From: Platerodrilus igneus
Taxonomy: Eukaryota; Arthropoda; Insecta; Coleoptera; Lycidae
Reading direction: 5' to 3'
Assembly: GCA_036346225.1 (NCBI GenBank)
Contig: JARFIW010000139.1
Location: 1,054,001-1,118,000, forward strand
DNA: 64,000 bases
The notes beneath the pieces are model-generated. The model did not search any database, had not been told where the DNA came from, and saw nothing but the letters and a program-made list of their open reading frames with translations. Positions within the stretch are counted from its first letter, which is position 1. Every line of letters starts with the position of its first letter. Positions 1-9,839 of the stretch are shown here, piece by piece. The translations under genes were made by a program, and so were the position numbers.

Positions 1-429
1 ATAAATCTTTGGTAGACCAAAATCTTCTAATTATATCGATTTTTATAAAGCTTGAGAACAAATATTTTACAATTTAACGACGCATTGTTCCTGAAAAGTT
101 AAAGATAATTTTAGGAAACAATCTTGTAACTGAGAATATATTCCAATTAGCTTTGCATTTTATTATGATTTTTGTTCACGGTAGCTATGAAATAGCGTTA
201 CAGATATCTAGAAGTCTTATAAACGTAAATAAAGAGCTACTTCAAAATTTATAAATTTATTGTGTAAATTATTTATTTCCTCTCTTACTAGTTATTTTTC
301 TCCAATAATCCACAATATACACTACTTATTATAAACAGAATCGCTTAATTGATTCTACTTAATTTATGCTACAGTTCTACGAAATAAAGTTCAAAATCAA
401 AGAATTGACAGGCAAATTTTTCTAAAATA
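1..429. other. AT-rich non-coding flank
   Basis: No coding segment, RNA gene or repeat structure that I can support. It is AT-rich with short A and T runs. It ends where the truncated RTE LINE begins. Confidence 0.5.
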
Positions 430-785
430 ATGCAACGAGAGATTTTATTGCAGTGGTAGGTGAAGGTAGGGAAGGAGCGATAGTAGGTTTATTTGGTTTA
501 GGCACGACAAATGACAGGGGAAATAGGCTAGTAGAATTTTGCGACAAGAACAACTTAACTATCACAAATCCAGTATTTCAACATCATATTAGAAGACAAT
601 ATACGTGGAAGACGCCAGGAGATATAGGAAGATATAAAATAGATCACATTCTTGTTAGACAACGGTTTAGAAATCAAGTAAAAGACTACCCAGAAGCAGA
701 TATAGACACTGACCACAACAGCGTAATTATGAAAGCCGCACTTAAACTTAAAACATTGAAAAAAGAAATGAAAAAAGCACTTTGA
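430..785 (+). pseudogene. RTE LINE APE-type endonuclease, C-terminal part
   Basis: The last third of an apurinic/apyrimidinic-like endonuclease domain, which nicks target DNA to prime reverse transcription. Reading from about 430, before the first ATG at 453, gives a GDF-like segment (RDFIAVVGEGRE), then GNRLVEFC, YTWKTPG, KIDHILV and the terminal catalytic-type motif TDHNSV near residues 86-91 of the 110-codon frame. That order matches the C-terminal half of EEP-family nucleases in RTE elements. The N-terminal part with the metal-binding Asn and Glu is absent. The frame ends in a stop at 785, and the linker to the RT continues in broken frames. Confidence 0.8.
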
Positions 786-1243
786 TTTTGAGAAACTAAA
801 AGATAAAGATATTCAAGAAAGATTCGAAAATAAGTCAAATGAATTGCTCAAAGATATCGGAAAAATATCTGATACTAAGGAACAGAAACACAATGGAATA
901 ACATTGGGGTATACACAAAAAGAAAACAAAAATCATGGATAACAAAGAATATCCTGAATTTAATAGAAGAAAGACGAAAATACAAAAATAAATCAGACGA
1001 AACAGGATAACAGAGATACAAAGCCATAAAATGCAGAAAAACTAAAGAATAATGGATTGATAAAAAGTGCAAAGAGGTACAAACTAAGATAGAAATAAGA
1101 AAGACAGACGAAGCACACAAATTAACTAGAATGAATTTTAGGGATATAAAACCATATAGCAAAAATATAAGGGACGCAAAAGAAAACGTCATTATAAGAA
1201 AATGTAAAGAAAGTAGCTAGATGGCAGGCATATATAGGAAATT
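786..1243 (+). pseudogene. RTE LINE linker between endonuclease and RT, decayed
   Basis: A + strand stretch rich in Lys, Glu and Asn codons, as in the RTE linker, but broken by stops in every frame. The 105-aa minus-strand frame here is a shadow. No domain can be placed; it is assigned only from its position between the recognisable endonuclease and RT. Confidence 0.5.
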
Positions 1244-2347
1244 TATATTCAGGAGAGGAACTAGCAGCATTAGAACAGGAATCAGACATTGAAAATGATG
1301 ACCTGGGATATCCTATACTTAGAGATGAGTTTGAATTAGCATTAAAGAGCCTGAAAAATGGTAAGCCGCCGGGTACAGATAAGGTGCAAGCAGAAACTCT
1401 AAAAGCCGCTAAACAAGCAGTAACAGAACGTCTCTACCGACTTGTAAGCTATATGTATGAGACAGGCGAGATACCCAAAGATTTCAAACGTAACATCATC
1501 GTAACTATACCAAAAAAAAAAGAAGCGCGGATAGATGTGAAAATTTTTGAACAATAAGTTTGGCCACACGCGTTTCAAAAATATTAAATAGAATTGTACA
1601 AAGACGAATGGAAAAACGAGCTGAAGAAATACTGGGAGAAGATCAATTTGGGTTTAGGCGAAACAGGGAACACGAGAAGCTACTTTAGCTTTGAGGGTGA
1701 TAATGGAGAAAACACTAGAGAAGGGGGAAAGCGTATATACAGGGTTTTTAGATTTGGAAATAGCATTCGACAATGTGAAATGGAAAACAATGTTTGACAT
1801 ACTCAAAAAGATTGGAATGAGTTTTAGGGATAGACGGATAGTACATTGCTTATACAAAGAGCTAACAGCGGTAATAGAATTAGAGCAACAAAGTAGAGAA
1901 GTAAACATTAGGCAGGGGGTGAGACAGGGATGTGCCTTATCCCCATTAATTTTTAACTTGTACATGGAAGAGGCTATGCATACTGTCAAATGCAGGAAGA
2001 CATTTAGAATTGCAATGCAGCGTCAAAAGATTGATATGCTTAGATTTGCCGAGATATAGCGGTATTAGCATCTAGCAAAGAAGAGTTGGAAGCTGCTATT
2101 AATAAAATGGAAACAGTTCTAACGGAGAGGTATAGCATGAAAATTAACAAAAATGAAACTAAAGTTCTAATATGCAAAAGAGGGGAAAATAAATCAAAAA
2201 CAAGAATACAAATAGGTAACGAGAACAGAGGTTAAGGATTTCTGCTACCTAGGAAGTCAAATAACGCGAGATGGAAAAAGCACAAAAGATATAAGACAAA
2301 GATTAGCACAAGATCGTGCTACATTTAACAAGAAAAAGCAAAGGTCT
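1244..2347 (+). pseudogene. RTE LINE reverse transcriptase, frameshifted
   Basis: Reverse transcriptase of the RTE LINE. Fingers motifs are readable from 1244: LKNGKPPGTDKV, YETGEIPKDFK and IIVTIPKKK, until a stop near 1558. Palm motif A is FLDLEIAFDNV near 1750 and motif B is RQGVRQGCALSPLIFN near 1915-1960. Motif C reads MLRFA and then shifts: one base is missing in the FADD box near 2050. The next frame resumes with IAVLASSKEELEAAI. Loss of the intact catalytic Asp pair, plus stops around 1560 and 2059, makes it inactive. The thumb continues to about 2347, where the TTAA-flanked insertion begins. Confidence 0.85.
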
Positions 2348-2351
2348 ATTA

Positions 2352-3642
2352 AGCTGTCTGAGCCAAATTATCAGAACACATCGTTAGAACATTTAATTTT
2401 GCGAGCAAAAATTCGGGAGTTGCACATCTAAAGCGCAAGTAATTCATAATACATATGTATGATATAGTTATGCCAATTATTAATTTCTTTAATGTACTTT
2501 ATTCTTGTAAATTTGAAGTGGGGTATATGATATCTTGTCGTTTTTTATATTAATCTCACGAGCAAAAAATTCGGGAGTTGCATATTTTAAGAGTAAATAA
2601 TTCATAAAACGTAGGTATTCTTCAGTCTAACCAGCAATTAATTTCCTTAATGTACTTTACTCTTGTTGATATTGATATTTATTTTATTATTTGAAAATTT
2701 GATTTTTTTCTTTTGCAAATGGTAGCAAAAAAATAGCAAATTTCGTGTTGAATTTTTTTTTTAGTTGGCTAGATAGCTTAATATTAAGTTATCTAGCCAC
2801 TTGTAGCTTTTTTACAGATATAGCAAAAAAATTAGTTTTATCAGCAAAAAAAGCAAATAATTAACAAATAATTCCTATATATATTTTGATGTGTTCTGAT
2901 AATTTGGGAATTGCATATTTTAAGAGTAAATAATTCATAGAATGTAAGTATTCTTTAGTCATGTCAGCAATTAAGTTCTTTAATGTACTTTACTCTTGTA
3001 GATATTGATATTTATTTTATTATTTGAAAATTCGATTTCTTTTCTTTTGCAAATGGTAGCAAAAAAGTAGCAAATTATTTATATATTGTTAATTTTTTTA
3101 TTTTATTTTGTGTAGGTATTTTTTTTAGTTGGCTAGATAGCTTAGTATTAAGCTATCTAGCTAACTTATAACCTTTTACAGACATAGCAAAAAAATTGGT
3201 TTTATCAGCAAAAAAGCAAATAATTAGCAAATAATTCCCATATATATTTTGATGTGTTCTGATAATTTGGGATTTGCATATTTTAAGAGTAAATAATTCA
3301 TAGAACGTAGGTATTCTTTAGTCATGTCAGCAATTAATTTCATTTAATGTACTTTACTCTTGTAGATATTAATATTTATTTTATTATTTGAAAATTTTAT
3401 TTCTTTTCTTTTGCAAATGGTAGCAAAAAAGTAGCAAATAATTTATATATTGTTAATTTTTTATTTTATTTTGTGTAGGTATTTTTTAGTTGGCTAGATA
3501 GCTTAATATTAAGCTATCTAGCCATTTGTAACTTTTTTACAGATATAGCAAAAAATTGGTTTTATCAGCAAAAGAAAGCAAATAATTAGCAAATAATTCC
3601 TATATATATTTTGATGTGTTTTGATAATTTGGCTCAGACAGC
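2352..3642. mobile_element. 1.29-kb non-autonomous TIR element with TTAA target duplication and internal tandem repeats
   Basis: The left end GCTGTCTGAGCCAAATTATC and the right end are inverted copies, matching at 29 of 30 bases (2352-2381 against 3613-3642). TTAA stands directly outside both ends, at 2348-2351 and 3643-3646. TTAA target duplication is typical of piggyBac-like transposons, but the termini do not start with the usual CCC, so the superfamily is open. The interior is about three tandem units of 333-363 bp plus a diverged leading unit. There is no ORF. The element interrupts the RTE LINE between its RT thumb and its C-terminal region. Confidence 0.75.
2573..3632. repeat. Three tandem units of 333-363 bp, each with an internal hairpin
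   Basis: Units start at 2573, 2906 and 3269. Each begins with GGGANTTGCATATTTTAAG and ends with GATGTGTT(C/T)TGATAATTTGG, which is the inner part of the element's own terminal repeat. Each carries a near-perfect palindrome with arms TTGGCTAGATAGCTTA around a short AT centre (about 2763-2800, 3126-3165 and 3488-3525). A more diverged partial unit occupies about 2385-2572. Confidence 0.8.
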
Positions 3643-3646
3643 TTAA

Positions 3647-4160
3647 AAGACCTAAAAAAGCAACTACTGTAATCAAAGACCACAAACATAGAAACAAGGA
3701 AAAGATGCTTAAAACATATGTTTGGAGCACAGCACTGTAAGGCTGTGAAACCTGGACAGTAGGAGAGGCAGACAAGAAAAAAATGTCTTTGAAATGTGGT
3801 GCTACAGACGTATGATGAAGATATCGTTGACAGACAAAGTTAAGAACAAAGAGATACTAGAAATGGTAGGGGAAGACAAAAATATGTGGAAAACAGTAAA
3901 AAATAGGGGAGATAGGATGATAGGCCACATACTAAGGCATGAGGGAATAGTGCGGAATATATTAGAAGCAAAGACAGGAAAAAAGAGAAGTAGACGTAGA
4001 CCTAGGTTAGACTACTGCACACAGATAGTGAAAGATGTAGGCTGTAAGAATTTCAGGGAAATGTGCAGACTATCTCAAAATAGAAATCAATGGAGGTACG
4101 CTTCTAGCCAGTCGCAAGATGGAAAAACTAATGACAATAATAATTACTGTACTTAAGCAT
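3647..4160 (+). pseudogene. RTE LINE C-terminal region
   Basis: The C-terminal part of the RTE polyprotein, resuming after the inserted element. Readable landmarks are LKTYVWSTAL and GCETWTV around 3700-3760, then MWCYRRMMKISLTDKV, a basic stretch around KKRSRRRPRLDYCT, and the terminal motif LSQNRNQWRYASSQSQD. These are characteristic of RTE-clade LINEs and allied insect elements. An in-frame stop interrupts ALYGCE (AL-stop-GCE), and a frameshift lies near 3785. The function of this region in RTE elements is not well established. Confidence 0.8.
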
Positions 4161-4161
4161 G

Positions 4162-4345
4162 GTGATTATTATAAACAACTACAGATATTGGTTTTGCAAT
4201 ACTCTCAATTAATGTTAATTGTGCGAAAGGATTTACTGAAAAACTATTAATATGGCAAATGTCTAAGTGTTGGGGGATCCTTGGTAGTCACAGGCTGCTT
4301 AACCCCCTTTACATACCACTGAATCTCGGTGAAATAGGGCATATA
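4162..4345 (+). repeat. RTE 3' tail module, copy 1
   Basis: A non-coding block starting ATTATTATAAACAACTAC and containing GATTGTGCGAAAGGAT and GGCTGCTTA. The same block recurs at about 8778-8957 on the + strand and, reverse-complemented, at about 31725-31865 and 37543-37685. Each copy sits directly after an RTE C-terminal end. It is therefore best read as the family's 3' UTR or as part of a tandem unit. Confidence 0.7.
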
Positions 4346-4373
4346 ATTGGAAAACAATGGAAGGGAATCGAGC

Positions 4374-4388
4374 TGTATATTGGCTGTT
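4374..4388. repeat. Left target-site duplication of the R1/LOA-like LINE
   Basis: TGTATATTGGCTGTT, repeated exactly at 8648-8662. The pair brackets the LINE and shows that it inserted into an RTE C-terminal copy. Confidence 0.85.
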
Positions 4389-4389
4389 A

Positions 4390-5091
4390 ACATGGGACTT
4401 TGAAACCAAAACAAGCGCAAACGAGCAGCTAACTATATTTCCGCGTTTCTGTAATAAAAAAGCAAATTGGGAGCGGTTTAAAGAAAAATTTGGCGAAAGT
4501 ATCCCTGCGCTTGAAAATGAGCTATTTAACTGCCGAGAGGCAGACGAAGTAGAAACACTCGCGAAAAAATTGAACGACGCGGTGGTAAACGCGTCGTCGT
4601 ATTCCATGCCGCAAAAGAAAACATTTAAAGACAGCGTACCCTGGTGGACCCGGGAACTAACCACCAAGCGGGCAGAAACGCGTAACCTAAGGCGCCGCTA
4701 TCAACGCGCCTCGGGAGATATAAGAGAACAACGGAGAATAGAATATAATCAAAGTTACCGCGAATATAAAATATTAATAGAAGAAACGCGAACGAATAAA
4801 TTTAAAGAATTCTGCACGCAAAACTCAGAGAAAGAACCCTGGGGAACCGCATACCGCGTAATTAGAGGAAAACAACAAAAATCGCGCTCAGTAATATAAA
4901 GAAAACAAATGGCGAATACACGGAAGGTTTTAAAACCACAGCGGAATATTTACTAGAGAAATTTTTCCCATCGGATAATCCGAGGGGATGAAGGGTCGCA
5001 CGATTTAATACCCCGGGAAGCTGCAGAGGCGCAAGGAACAGGTGCCGATAAGGCAATCCTAGTTCACGAGGTCGTCAGGGCTCTTAGGAGG
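4390..5091 (+). pseudogene. R1/LOA-like LINE, linker before the RT
   Basis: The coding sequence begins at the truncation point with TWDFETKTSANEQ. The ATG upstream at 4357 belongs to flanking RTE sequence, not to this element. The segment has the basic, helical character of R1-group linkers (WWTRELTTKRAETRNLRRRY, then EYKILIEETRTNKFKEFC and EKEPWGTAYRVIRGK). A frameshift near 4890 moves the frame to NIKKTNGEYTEGFKTTAEYL. Another change near 4985 leads into the RT at ALRRMNPKKAPGHDG. Confidence 0.75.
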
Positions 5092-6345
5092 ATGAACCCT
5101 AAGAAAGCACCGGGGCATGATGGAATCACTTCAGACGCAGCTCTGCAGGCGTGCCTGTTAGCCCCGTGTGTCTTTGTTGGGTTGTTTAATCTTTGTTTAG
5201 AAAGCGGCGTTTTTCCGCGTTGCTGGAAAATCCAGAATGTGAAATTTATACCCAAACCTAAAAAGGCGGATGCGTCAGATCCGGGCAGCTATCGTCCAAT
5301 TACTTGCTACCGGTGCTGGGGAAAGTTTTAGATCGCGTTATGACTACGCGTGTTGAACACCTAGTGCGAGACAGCGGCGGTTTTAATAACCGACAGTTTG
5401 GTGTCGTGGAGGGCAAGTCGACTATCGACGCGTTAGAGTTCGTTGTCGGGGAAATTAAGCAGGCAAGAGATGCCAAAGAGTACTGTGTCGTTGTTGCTTT
5501 GGACATTTCAGGAGCATTTGATGCTGCCTGGTGGCCATTAATCGTTTGCGAGTTAGATCGTAGGGGTTGTTCGCGAAACTTGATGTCTTTGGTCAAGAGC
5601 TATTTCTCGAGGCGATTAGCACAGACTGAAATTCCGGGTGAAGTTCTGTCGCGTGAGGTGGAAAGGGGATGCCCGCAAGGGTCATGTTCTGGTCCCACAT
5701 TTTGGAAGTTGTTGTATGAGAGCATCTTTAGGGTCAAGTTGCCCGCAGGATGCTCAATCGTTGGGTTTGCAGATGACACACTTTTAATTGTAAGATCGAG
5801 ATTGTTAATGGATATGCGCACAAAACCGAACGAGGCGCTTAATAAATTACACGAATGGTCGCAGGCGGTAAAATTAAAATTTAACACGGCGAAGTCAGAG
5901 GCGCTTTATTTCGGCACGAAACCAGGACAGAGACCTCCTAGGTTAGAGCTAGGAGGGAGAAAATCCCGTTTAAAGATTGTATTACCTACCTCGGCGTCAA
6001 GATCGACAATAAATTAAATTGGAAAGCGCACGTACAATACGTAAAAAGTAAGGGCGGCGAAATATCAAATAAAATGATGGCGGCGGCTAAAATAAAGTGG
6101 GGTTTCAGGGCGAATCGCTGAGGACGGTTTATGCCGGAGCAATTGAGCCGGCAATACTGTACGCAGCTTCTGTATGGGCAGAAGGTTGTAAAGTCCGGGA
6201 GATGCGTCAATTGACGAGCGTACAACGCATAACCGCGGTAAAAGCGGCGAGGGCGTACAGGACCACCTCCACGGAGGCTGTCCTGGTGATCAGTAGGACT
6301 CTCCTATCGAATATGTCGTTAGGGAGATTAGAGATAGACGATTAA
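5092..6345 (+). pseudogene. R1/LOA-like LINE reverse transcriptase, frameshifted
   Basis: The RT core. Landmarks in order are NPKKAPGHDGI, WKIQNVKFIPKPKK, GSYRPIT, then after a one-base loss near 5303 LLPVLGKVLDRV, FGVVEGKSTIDAL, motif A VALDISGAFDAAWW, motif B RGCPQGSCSGPTFWKL and motif C IVGFADDTLLIV with both catalytic Asp residues present (about 5757-5790). A further shift near 5960 moves the frame to ITYLGVKIDNKLNW, the thumb, which runs to about 6345. The catalytic residues survive, but the reading frame is broken at about 5303, 5960 and 6110. Confidence 0.88.
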
Positions 6346-6484
6346 TAAATATAGGAAAAGGGCGCGAAATTATCGAAGATCTTAATCTTGGTAATAGGGA
6401 AATTACAAGAAAGATTGTTGTATCTGAGTTAGGGCACCCGGCTGATATTAGAGGATCGAGTTTGTCGAAGGTGATGAGGACGCG

Positions 6485-6994
6485 ATGGGTATCAGAATTT
6501 ATACGGACGGTTCACGTATGGACGATGGGCAAGCAGGCGCGGCGTTTGTCGTGTATAAGCAGGAAAGGGAGGTGTTTCGGTTTCAAACCAAACTCGCGAA
6601 CTGGTGCACTATCTTCCAGTGCGAATTGGTAGCCATACGAGAGGCTATCGTTTACGTAATAAACCATACGGGCAGAGACGAGTATTATATAATCAGTGAT
6701 AGTAAATCGGCGCTAACGGCTTTAACAAACATGAACACCTCGACAGATCTCCAAGCGGACGTCTGGAGGATAGCGCGTACGGCGCTAGAGTTTCGACGTT
6801 TAAAGTTCTGTTGGGTCAGGTCGCACAATGGTAACGTAGGAAACAATAGGGCTGACGAATTAGCTAAAGAGGCCGCGACGGGCGACTTTCAAATATCACA
6901 TTCGTCGATACCGAGGTCTTTAATCAAAAAGCTGCGCGAAAATCAATTCGACAATGGGAAGAGAGGTGGAACAACGCTGCCACGGGCAGGTTGA
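6485..6994 (+). pseudogene. R1/LOA-like LINE RNase H domain
   Basis: A type I RNase H domain, expected to degrade the RNA strand of the RNA-DNA hybrid. The four-acid active site is readable in one frame: IYTDGS (Asp), FQCELVAIREAI (Glu), IISDSKSAL (Asp) and RSHNGNVGNNRADELAKEA (His and Asp). Among insect LINEs, RNase H marks I, LOA and related lineages; many R1 elements lack it. The 169-codon frame ends after a shift near 6945, where WEERWNNAATGRL continues in another frame. Confidence 0.88.
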
Positions 6995-7347
6995 CCCACA
7001 AATTCATACCGAGCATAGAAGCCAGAGGTAAGATCGAGGTTAAGCTCGATCACAAAATGGTGCAGTTGATAACAGGGCACGGCGCCCTGAAGGCGTATTT
7101 ACAAAGGTTCGGTCTAACCAACAGCGGCCGCTGCGAATGCGGTGAGGGTGCGGAAAGCGCAGAGCACGTGCTCTTCGACTGCCCGCTTGAGGCGGGAAAT
7201 CGAGGGTTGGCTGATAGCAAACTAGCTATCCTAGGTCTGGCAGGGCCAAAGAGCCTAGAGGAAGTCGGGGAAGTGGTTAACCAGAAGGCGTTCTGGACAG
7301 CCTTAAAAGAATTCGCGGGAAGGGTCGCGAGATTAGACAATCAATGA
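6991..7347 (+). pseudogene. R1/LOA-like LINE C-terminal Cys/His domain
   Basis: The C-terminal end of the polyprotein: THKFIPSIEARGK, TGHGALKAYLQRFGL and then a zinc-finger-like CECGEGAESAEHVLFDCP (Cys-X-Cys, His and Cys). This segment is typical of the C-terminus of R1, LOA and I elements and is thought to bind nucleic acid. The apparent start here is only where the frame resumes after the shift near 6945; it is not an independent gene. It ends at 7347 with a stop. Confidence 0.85.
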
Positions 7348-8647
7348 CGACCGCGTGTAGAAATTCGGTGGGGTTGGTGGGAGGATTGAAAAATTTTAGA
7401 TTGACTTGGCGTGAGTAAGGATACGAGCATAACCAAAACCTGATATTAAATAACAAAAAAAAAAAAAAAAAAAATTATACCAAAATTCCAATATGCACGA
7501 GAAACCCCCACTCAATTAATACAATCACTGCCTATCTTAATAATTATGTGCGGAAAATCGGGAATAAATAATACCAAATAAACAATAACAAATAAATTAT
7601 TAAATTAAATCAATAAAGTAAACAAGGATAATAAAACAGAGCGCAACCGCGCATCCCCCCAGGACTTGAAAGTGAAGTGATAGTGATAGTGATTGTGATT
7701 CCCCCAAGAACATTTAGTGCATACCCACCAGGACTTTAGCAGTGCACCCCGTCCCACCTTTAGAAGTAAGTTACAGACGACCAGATCTTCGGATGCTGGA
7801 GAATTTTATTATCGAGGTAAGACTTAAATTGTGGCGGCTGTACTCGCACAAGCATTGATTTACATTAATTAGTAGTTTTTGAAATAATTTAAGAAGCACG
7901 TTTGGTGTGTAAAGGCGCTAGCCGACATAATGCTTGTGCGAGTGCACCTGATAAATAGGGTGATGCTTTCGCTATTTTGTGCACTGCTATATGCTTAACG
8001 CTTATTAAACATTTATTTATATATTTACATAATTATATTTATTTATATTTTATATTTACACTTTATATTTATTAGCATGTATTGTAGTATTTTGTGGCAT
8101 ATTTGTTTTGTTTGACGTTCTGTTGCCATTTTGGTTGCAGTATATATTTGGGAAGGACGAGCAGAATTGCGAAGATTGTAATCATAATGTAAATCAGTTA
8201 GGAACGATAGGAAAGCTAGGGATGGATTTAAATTAGTTAGCTAGATTTGGATAGTTTTAAGACGACCCTTCAGGTCGCACTGGTAAGCAGAACCGACGTC
8301 TGCTATCCGGTATTACGGATCCCTCCCCCTCTCATTTTTGCTTGTTGATCGGGTACACTCGAAAGTCAGCGCTAGGGATACCATTATTTACAACCCTGTT
8401 TTTAGTTTTGTTTTGTTTTGTTCCAGTTTTGTCAGATTTTTAGGTTTGTTAGATTGTTAGAGTTTGTTAGGTTTGTTAGATTTTAGGTTTGTTAGATTTT
8501 ATTTAGTTTTTATTTAGGGTGAATCAACTATGAAGTAAGAATAAATTAGGAGCACGACTATTTTTCGCGTTTAAACCCAATGTAGTACCTCCGGGTGGAG
8601 AATTGGGGACGTGGCCGCAAGTATAGCTGCCCTAATTCAAATTATAA
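7348..8647 (+). other. 3' UTR of the R1/LOA-like LINE
   Basis: 1.3 kb without coding potential that ends exactly at the right target duplication. It contains an A20 run at 7455-7474, C-rich patches around 7655-7760, and a T-rich stretch at about 8400-8510 with repeated GGTTTGTTAGATT. The internal A run could mark an older polyadenylated end, or the junction with an element inserted in the UTR; I cannot tell which. Confidence 0.6.
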
Positions 8648-8662
8648 TGTATATTGGCTGTT
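8648..8662. repeat. Right target-site duplication of the R1/LOA-like LINE
   Basis: An exact second copy of the 15-bp sequence at 4374-4388. RTE C-terminal sequence resumes immediately to the right. Confidence 0.85.
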
Positions 8663-8777
8663 GTGAGAATTGCAGGTAACGGTGTAGGCTAGCTCAGAAC
8701 ATAAATAAGCTGAGGTACAGGTCCAACCAGTTTCAAGATGTATAACCCAATTACGAAAAATAAGTGCTCTTATATCT
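8663..8777 (+). pseudogene. RTE C-terminal end, second tandem copy (right side of the LINE insertion)
   Basis: GTGAGAATTGCAGG then TAGCTCAGAACATAAATAAG, followed by GTCCAACCAGTTTCAAGA, aligns with the terminal RTE motif (AQN..WRY.SNQFQD) seen at about 4025-4130. It is the remnant of a second RTE 3' end, cut from its left part by the R1/LOA-like insertion. Confidence 0.7.
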
Positions 8778-9490
8778 GATGATAATTATAAACAACTACA
8801 GGTGTTGGTTGTGAAATATGTACAACTAATGTTGATTGTGCGAAAGGATAAACTGGAAAAACTATTAATTCGACAAAGGTTCAGGTGCTGGGGGAACTTG
8901 GCAGCCAAAGGCTGCTTACCCCCCTTGACATACAACTGAATATCGGAAAAGTAGGGTATATAACAGTAAAAACAATAAAAGATGACCAAACTGCATCACA
9001 AGGAAGAACCGCAGCTATGTTCAAAGACAACGAACATAGATACAAGAAGAAAACAGTTCAAGGCATAGTGTGGAGCACAGCACAGTACATCTATGAAATA
9101 GGTGCAGTAGGAAAAGCAGACAGAAAGAGATAGAAGCCTTCTGGAGTGTTGTGCTTCAGATGTATGTGAATGGTAGCATGGACAGACAAACTTAATAACA
9201 AATAGGTTGTAGAAATAGTAGAGGAATAAAGATATCTGTGGAAAACGAAAAAAATAGGAGAAATAGAAAGACAGGATACGTTCTATAACATTTATGGAGA
9301 ATAGTACGGGATATATTACAAGCAGAGATAGAAAAACATAGGTAGAGGTAGACCGAGATCAGACAATTAGTGATAGATGCAGACTGTGCAAATTTCAGGG
9401 AAATGTGTAGGTTGATTCAGACTAGGAAACAATGACGGTACGCGTTCAACCAGTTTTAGAACTGAAGGCTTAATGATGATGGTGGTGAAT
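8778..9490 (+). pseudogene. RTE 3' tail module plus third C-terminal copy
   Basis: The tail module (about 8778-8957) runs directly into another decayed RTE C-terminal region. MFKDNEHRYKKK and GIVWSTAQY are readable around 9015-9085, then scattered matches to the later RTE C-terminus, and finally CRLIQTRKQ.RYAFNQF near 9400-9460. Many stops and shifts. The 82-aa frame at 8885-9133 mixes tail and coding remnant and is not a gene. Together with 4162-4388 and 8663-8777 it forms a head-to-tail series of tail plus C-terminus units. Confidence 0.7.
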
Positions 9491-9839
9491 GCAACTGTGT
9501 ATAATCGCATCAAGTGCTGATGCACCATTATGTTCATAATCTCTGCCATAGATCTATGCGATTTTTGTGCACAACTTGTGAATTTTTATGTTTTTTTTTA
9601 TTATTTTTAATTTTGAGTATAAGCGTCGTTGCTTTTGTGAAACATTGAGACCAATTTGGATGATGCATTTTTCTCCTCTGCAAAATACAAAAGTACTAAA
9701 GTCTCTAAAGTTAAGAAAAACAATGGGAATATCGATTGACAGCAGGGTTAATTAGGTAAGTAGCTGAGACAATTGAAAATATATAGGCGATAAGCAAGAT
9801 GCAAAAAGAGAAAAAACTACCTTCAGACTTTGCATAGTG
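9491..9839. other. AT-rich non-coding stretch
   Basis: No supported coding region. The 60-aa minus-strand frame at 9367-9549 overlaps the RTE relic and is a shadow. Confidence 0.4.

Larger units (their letters stand above)
430..4345 (+). mobile_element. RTE-clade LINE, 5'-truncated, decayed, with one nested insertion
   Basis: This is a non-LTR retrotransposon reading left to right: the end of an APE-type endonuclease, reverse transcriptase, the RTE-type C-terminal region and a 3' tail. It starts inside the endonuclease, so most of that domain and the 5' UTR are missing, as is usual for target-primed reverse transcription that stops early. The coding sequence is broken by several frameshifts and stops. 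It is further split at 2352-3642 by a TTAA-flanked inverted-repeat element. The C-terminal region resembles the insect proteins often named craniofacial development protein 2-like, which are RTE/BovB-type sequences. It is non-functional. Confidence 0.85.
4389..8647 (+). mobile_element. R1/LOA/I-group LINE with RNase H, 5'-truncated, nested in the RTE array
   Basis: A non-LTR retrotransposon of about 4.26 kb between exact 15-bp target duplications. It starts just before the RT linker, so the endonuclease and any ORF1 are missing. It encodes RT, RNase H and a C-terminal Cys/His motif, an order found in the R1/LOA/I group. Composition is clearly more GC-rich than the surroundings. A long 3' UTR (7348-8647) follows, with an internal 20-base A run and T-rich degenerate repeats. 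At least five frameshifts mean it is dead, but the exact duplications point to a younger insertion than its RTE host. Confidence 0.85.

Noticed and set aside
875..1192. 105-aa minus-strand hydrophobic frame
   Set aside because: It overlaps the RTE linker on the other strand; the Phe/Leu-rich composition is the complement of Lys/Asn-rich coding sequence.
4299..4667. 122-aa minus-strand frame, and other antisense frames in the R1/LOA-like LINE
   Set aside because: Shadows of the + strand LINE coding sequence, with no domain of their own.
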